This document shows, piece by piece, positions 59,504 to 64,000 of a stretch of DNA of 64,000 nucleotides. The stretch is taken from contig JALJCQ010000015.1 of NCBI GenBank assembly GCA_023091665.1, positions 1,612,001 through 1,676,000 on the forward strand. Direction: 5' to 3'. A program made the translations under genes and the position numbers. This stretch comes from Pythium myriotylum (taxonomy: Eukaryota > Oomycota > Peronosporomycetes > Pythiales > Pythiaceae). Under the pieces are notes generated by a model. The model did not search any database and was not told where the DNA came from. It was given only the letters and a program-made list of their open reading frames with translations. Position 1 is the first letter of the stretch. Each line of letters opens with the position of its first letter.

Positions 59504-59815
59504 AGCTCGGCAGTTGAAGCTCGGCTGTAGAAGATTCTCCTGCAGAAGATTCTCCGTGGAAGATTCGACATGTGGAAGATTCGACATGTGGAAGATTCTC
59601 CGTCTGTTCTGGTTTGAATCCAGTGCCACCCATCGACTTCGTTGAAGTATCCACGAAGTCAGTTTATGTTTGCATATGTTTACGATAGGTAGGACATACA
59701 TTTGATTATGGTAGCGTAGGACACACACAGACGGCTTAGAGGTAGCAGTAGCGAACTAAGCCCCGATCAATTCACTTTGCATTTTGCATCCCACCAACCA
59801 AGCGACCTTCCAACA
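59458..59815 (+). repeat. copia LTR 15 (358 bp), plus orientation
   Basis: Plus-oriented, one-base-shorter form (CCGTCTGTTCTGG). PPT left, e2072 right. Confidence 0.95.
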
Positions 59816-61877
59816 AGCCGAACACCTTGAAGTTGGCGAGCAAGGGCTTCTTCCCGTACCATTCTTCGTACGGCGACTTGTACAAGTCTTGAGCGCGGGT
59901 CGGAAGTCGGTTGCGAACTTCGACTGCAGTCATGACGGCTTCGCCCCAGTACTCGTCGGACAAGTTGGCATGGTGGAGCTTGCAACGACCACACTCACCG
60001 ATGGTTCGGTTCATGCGCTCCGCCACACCGTTCAACTGAGGCGTGTATGGCGGCGTGACGTCGTGCTCGATGCCACGCTTGCGGCAGAACTTGGCAAGCT
60101 TGGCCGACTGGTACTCGCCGCCGCCGTCGGTTCGAAGCACCTTGACTCGACGACCGGTTTGGTTCTCGGCCCAGTTGACGAACTCGACGAACTTGTCGTA
60201 GACTTCGTCCTTGGACCGCATGAGGTACAACTTGCACAGTCGAGACTTGTCGTCGGTGAAGGTGGCAAAGTACTTCATGCCGCCGAAAGTCGGAGTCTTC
60301 ATGGGGCCGGCCACATCGCTGTACACGACGTCAAGCAGATTCGCAGACCGCTTGGTCGTGCCCGACTGGAACTTGACGCGAGTCAGCTTGCCGAGTGCAC
60401 AGCCTTCACAGACCTCCCACTCTTGCACAGACCCGATATCGAGTCCGTCGGCGAGGTCCTTCTTGACGATGGCTTCGAGACCGCTGAAGCCGATGTGACC
60501 GAGTCGGAGGTGCCACAGGTACGACTTGGACATGGCGCGACCTCGTCTTGCACTGGCGGCGTGGGCTGCTTCAGTCGACACTGGAGACATGTTGAGCTTG
60601 AACAGACCCTTGCCGATTCGAGTGCCGATGGTCCGCTTGGCGCCTTTCAGCATGACAAAGCAACCGTCCTTGTCGAACGTCACGGGAGCAACGTCCTCCG
60701 TGAATCTTCCGACCGAGAACAGGTTGCGGCTGAGCTTGGGGATATGCCACACGTTGGTGAGCAAACCCTTCTTGACACCGCTTGGAGTCTTCATCGACAT
60801 GAGAATGTCTCCCACGCCAACCGCTTGGACCGTGCCATCATCGGCCAGATGCACGTCGACTGGGTCAATCTTCTTGTAGTTCATCATGAACTGCTTGGTT
60901 CGCGACATGTGCTGAGTCGCACCCGAGTCGACCAACCACGCCGTGGATTGACTCGACTTGCCTTGGGTCTTCCCGACCGAGAACAGGTACTCGCCGGGGT
61001 CTTCATCTCGCGCAAGGTTGGCTCGCTGGAACCGTTGCCGAGGGTTGCCGTTGCCGTTGCCGTTGCCGCCGGAGTTGCCGTTGCCGTTGCCGTTGCCGTT
61101 GTCCTTGACACGCGAGTGGCACTCCGCGGCCCAATGACCGATCTTGCCGCAGTAGTTGCACGTGCCAGTCTTCTTGACTGCACGGCCCTTGGGCTTCGCG
61201 TCACTTGTCATGAACGCTTGGCCAAGCGTGGCTCCGTCGCCACCTTGCTCCTTGCGCTTCATGTCTTCATGGAGCAGCCGAGACGTCACGAGTTCCCACG
61301 TGAGCGCGTCGACACGCGACTCCAACGCCGTGATGAGGAACTGGTACGACTCGCTGAGACTGCCGAGAAGCGTGATCACCAAGTCGTCTTCGCTGACCGG
61401 AGCGCCGACTGCGTCGAGTTGCTCGGCCAGGGTCTTGAGCTTGTTGATGTGCGTGAGCACATCGTCACCTTCTTCCATCATGGTCGTGAAGAAACGACGA
61501 CGAAGAAAGAGCTTGTTGGCAAGGCTCTTCTTCTCGAAGTGTTCTTCCAGTCTTGACCATGCATCTTGCGCACCACTCGCCGACCGAACCAGCGGGAGCT
61601 GCGAGTCTTCCATCGCGAGACAGATCATCGCGAGCGCCTTGCGAGACTTCTTCTTGAAGAGGGCTCGGTCCGCGTCGGTCTGGCACTGCTCGAGTTTGAC
61701 CTCTCCACAGACAACTTCCCAGACGTCGCGTTCTTCGAGCACCATCTGCATCTTGAACTTCCATGTGTGGAAGTTGGTTCCGTCGAACTTGTTGATGCGG
61801 GCTGGGGTGGTCGAATCCATGGCGAAGGCTGGGGAGGCGAAGTCGGTGGAGGCAGAGTCGGCTGGGCTTGGGCTCAT
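59772..61877 (-). pseudogene. copia Gag-PR-IN fragment e1-2072 (third inverted-type unit)
   Basis: Same extent as the fragments at 43858 and 47278, residues 1-689 plus LTR tail. It has AAGCTTGGCC near 60096 where all other units left of it have AAGTTTGGCC; the next unit to the right shares this change. Confidence 0.88.
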
Positions 61878-61881
61878 AACC

Positions 61882-62240
61882 TGTTGGAAGGTCGCTTGGT
61901 TGGTGGGATGCAAAATGCAAAGTGAATTGATCGGGACTTAGTTCGCTACTGCTACCTCTAAGCCGTCTGTGTGTGTCCTACGCTACCATAATCAAATGTA
62001 TGTCCTACCTATCGTAAACATATGCAAACATAAACTGACTTCGTGGATACTTCAACGAAGTCGATGGGTGGCACTGGATTCAAACCAGAACCAGACGGAG
62101 AATCTTCCACATGTCGAATCTTCCACATGTCGAATCTTCCACGGAGAATCTTCTGCAGGAGAATCTTCTACAGCCGAGCTTCAACTGCCGAGCTTCAACT
62201 GGAATGATGACGCTGGGTTCGAGGCGCATCATCTTCAACA
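61882..62240 (-). repeat. copia LTR 16 (359 bp)
   Basis: Two 16-bp units; PBS left, e1840 right. Confidence 0.95.
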
Positions 62241-64000
62241 TGGCGGCGTGACGTCGTGCTCGACGCCACGCTTGCGGCAGAACTTGGCAAGCTTGGCCGA
62301 CTGGTACTCGCCGCCGCCGTCGGTTCGAAGCACCTTGACTCGACGACCGGTTTGGTTCTCGGCCCAGTTGACGAACTCGACGAACTTGTCGTAGACTTCG
62401 TCCTTGGACCGCATGAGGTACAACTTGCACAGTCGAGACTTGTCGTCGGTGAAGGTGGCGAAGTACTTCATGCCGCCGAAAGTCGGAGTCTTCATAGGGC
62501 CGGCCACATCGCTGTACACGACGTCAAGCAGATTCGCAGACCGCTTGGTCGTGCCCGACTGGAACTTGACGCGAGTCAGCTTGCCGAGTGCACAGCCTTC
62601 ACAGACCTCCCACTCTTGCACAGACCCGATATCGAGTCCGTCGGCGAGGTCCTTCTTGACGATGGCTTCGAGACCGCTGAAGCCGATGTGACCGAGTCGG
62701 AGGTGCCACAGGTACGACTTGGACATGGCGCGACCTCGTCTTGTACTGACGGCGTGGGCTGCTTCAGTCGACACTGGAGACATGTTGAGCTTGAACAGAC
62801 CCTTGCCGATTCGAGTGCCGATGGTCCGCTTGGCGCCTTTCAGCATGACAAAGCAACCGTCCTTGTCGAACGTCACGGGAGCAACGTCCTCCGTGAATCT
62901 TCCGACCGAGAACAGGTTGCGGCTGAGCTTGGGGATATGCCACACGTTGGTGAGCAAACCCTTCTTGACACCGCTTGGAGTCTTCATCGACATGAGAATG
63001 TCTCCCACGCCAACCGCTTGGACCGTGCCATCATCGGCCAGATGCACGTCGACTGGGTCAATCTTCTTGTAGTTCATCATGAACTGCTTGGTTCGCGACA
63101 TGTGCTGAGTCGCACCCGAGTCGACCAACCACGCCGTGGATTGACTCGACTTGCCTTGGGTCTTCCCGACCGAGAACAGGTACTCGCCGGGGTCTTCATC
63201 TCGCGCAAGGTTGGCTCGCTGGAACCGTTGCCGAGGGTTGCCGTTGCCGTTTCCGTTGCCGCCGGAGTTGCCGTTGCCGTTGCCGTTGCCGTTGTCCTTG
63301 ACACGCGAGTGGCACTCCGCGGCCCAATGACCGATCTTGCCGCAGTAGTTGCACGTGCCAGTCTTCTTGACTGCACGGCCCTTGGGCTTCGCGTCACTTG
63401 TCATGAACGCTTGGCCAAGCGTGGCTCCGTCGCCACCTTGCTCCTTGCGCTTCATGTCTTCATGGAGCAGCCGAGACGTCACGAGTTCCCACGTGAGCGC
63501 GTCGACACGCGACTCCAACGCCGTGATGAGGAACTGGTACGACTCGCTGAGACTGCCGAGAAGCGTGATCACCAAGTCGTCTTCGCTGACCGGAGCGCCG
63601 ACTGCGTCGAGTTGCTCGGCCAGGGTCTTGAGCTTGTTGATGTGCGTGAGCACATCGTCACCTTCTTCCATCATGGTCGTGAAGAAACGACGACGAAGAA
63701 AGAGCTTGTTGGCAAGGCTCTTCTTCTCGAAGTGTTCTTCCAGTCTTGACCATGCATCTTGCGCACCACTCGCCGACCGAACCAGCGGGAGCTGCGAGTC
63801 TTCCATCGCGAGACAGATCATCGCGAGCGCCTTGCGAGACTTCTTCTTGAAGAGGGCTCGGTCCGCTTCGGTCTGGCACTGCTCGAGTTTGACCTCTCCA
63901 CAGACAACTTCCCAGACGTCGCGTTCTTCGAGCACCATCTGCATCTTGAACTTCCATGTGTGGAAGTTGGTTCCGTCGAACTTGTTGATGCGGGCTGGGG
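62235..64000 (-). pseudogene. copia Gag-PR-partial integrase, e1-1840 type (third), cut by window end
   Basis: Same left breakpoint and LTR-made stop as the units at 49740 and 51932, with RGVEHDV. The frame is open to 64000, inside Gag at PARINK (residue about 25), so the start and PBS lie beyond the window. It shares QTEADRAL with the 49740 unit and AAGCTTGGCC with the unit at 59816-61881. Confidence 0.88.

Larger units (their letters stand above)
19362..64000 (-). mobile_element. Ty1/copia tandem and nested array (continues past window end)
   Basis: Sixteen LTRs alternate with internal regions and no host sequence intervenes. With e as the distance in nt from the PBS edge of the internal region, units from left to right are: complete (19362-24074); lacking e1-190 (24075-28597); e191-1440 only (28598-30222); e1-2489 only (30223-33104); complete (33105-37807); complete (37808-42532); inverted-type (42533-45967); inverted-type (45968-49387); e1-1840 only (49388-51579); the same (51580-53771); complete (53772-58462); inverted-type (58463-61881); e1-1840 type, cut by the window (61882-64000). 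The left end sits in the MULE gene; the 5 bp before it are CCCTC, and the matching target duplication lies outside the window. Ends are TGTTG...CAACA. Confidence 0.95.

Noticed and set aside
19362..64000. Regularly spaced repeats as a CRISPR-like array
   Set aside because: The repeats are 358-375 bp LTRs with TG...CA ends, PBS and PPT next to them; the spacers are retrotransposon coding regions.

Overview
The window is a retrotransposon-dominated stretch of a eukaryotic nuclear genome, most probably an oomycete (Phytophthora/Pythium type). The evidence is a Ty3/gypsy element with a second, archaeal-type RNase H and a chromodomain, L1-type LINEs carrying the same RNase H class, a MULE transposase with a 75-nt GT-AG intron, a subtilisin fragment, and high-GC coding sequence. 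I see no housekeeping gene, rRNA, tRNA or CRISPR array. Species identity is inference.

Layout. 1-3369: 3' part of a plus-strand Ty3/gypsy element (RT end, degenerate RNase H, intact second RNase H, integrase, chromodomain), broken by one frame change; a polypurine tract and a probable 3' LTR follow. 3370-4943: no gene, a 10-bp minisatellite. 4944-7571: minus-strand unidentified coiled-coil/acidic gene with two in-frame stops. 7704-8924: no gene, a 20-bp-period repeat. 8925-12740: plus-strand L1-type LINE, decayed. 12741-14487: mostly anonymous, with a small subtilisin (S8) fragment and a C16 run. 14488-17085: minus-strand 3' fragment of one LINE (14488-14877) joined to the 5'-truncated 3' half of another (14878-17085, one nonsense codon). 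17105-19361: MULE transposase gene, cut at 19361 by a copia LTR.

19362-64000 (and beyond) is one uninterrupted Ty1/copia array: 16 LTRs (358, 359 or 375 bp) separated only by complete or truncated internal regions, with neighbouring units sharing one LTR. Four units (ATG at 24070, 37803, 42528, 58458) have an unbroken Gag-PR-IN-RT-RNH polyprotein of 1457-1463 residues. The others are cut at a few recurring breakpoints, always exactly at an LTR terminus. A two-orientation unit occurs three times (42533, 45968, 58463) and a gag-PR-half-integrase unit three times (49388, 51580, 61882).

The copia LTR ends are TGTTG...CAACA, the PPT is a purine run next to the 3' LTR, and the PBS matches the anticodon stem-loop of initiator tRNA-Met, so the first in-frame ATG lies inside the PBS. 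The LTR carries five or six GAAGATTC palindromes (heat-shock-element-like) at 14-16 bp spacing. Intact copies could supply proteins in trans to truncated PBS-bearing units; that is inference.
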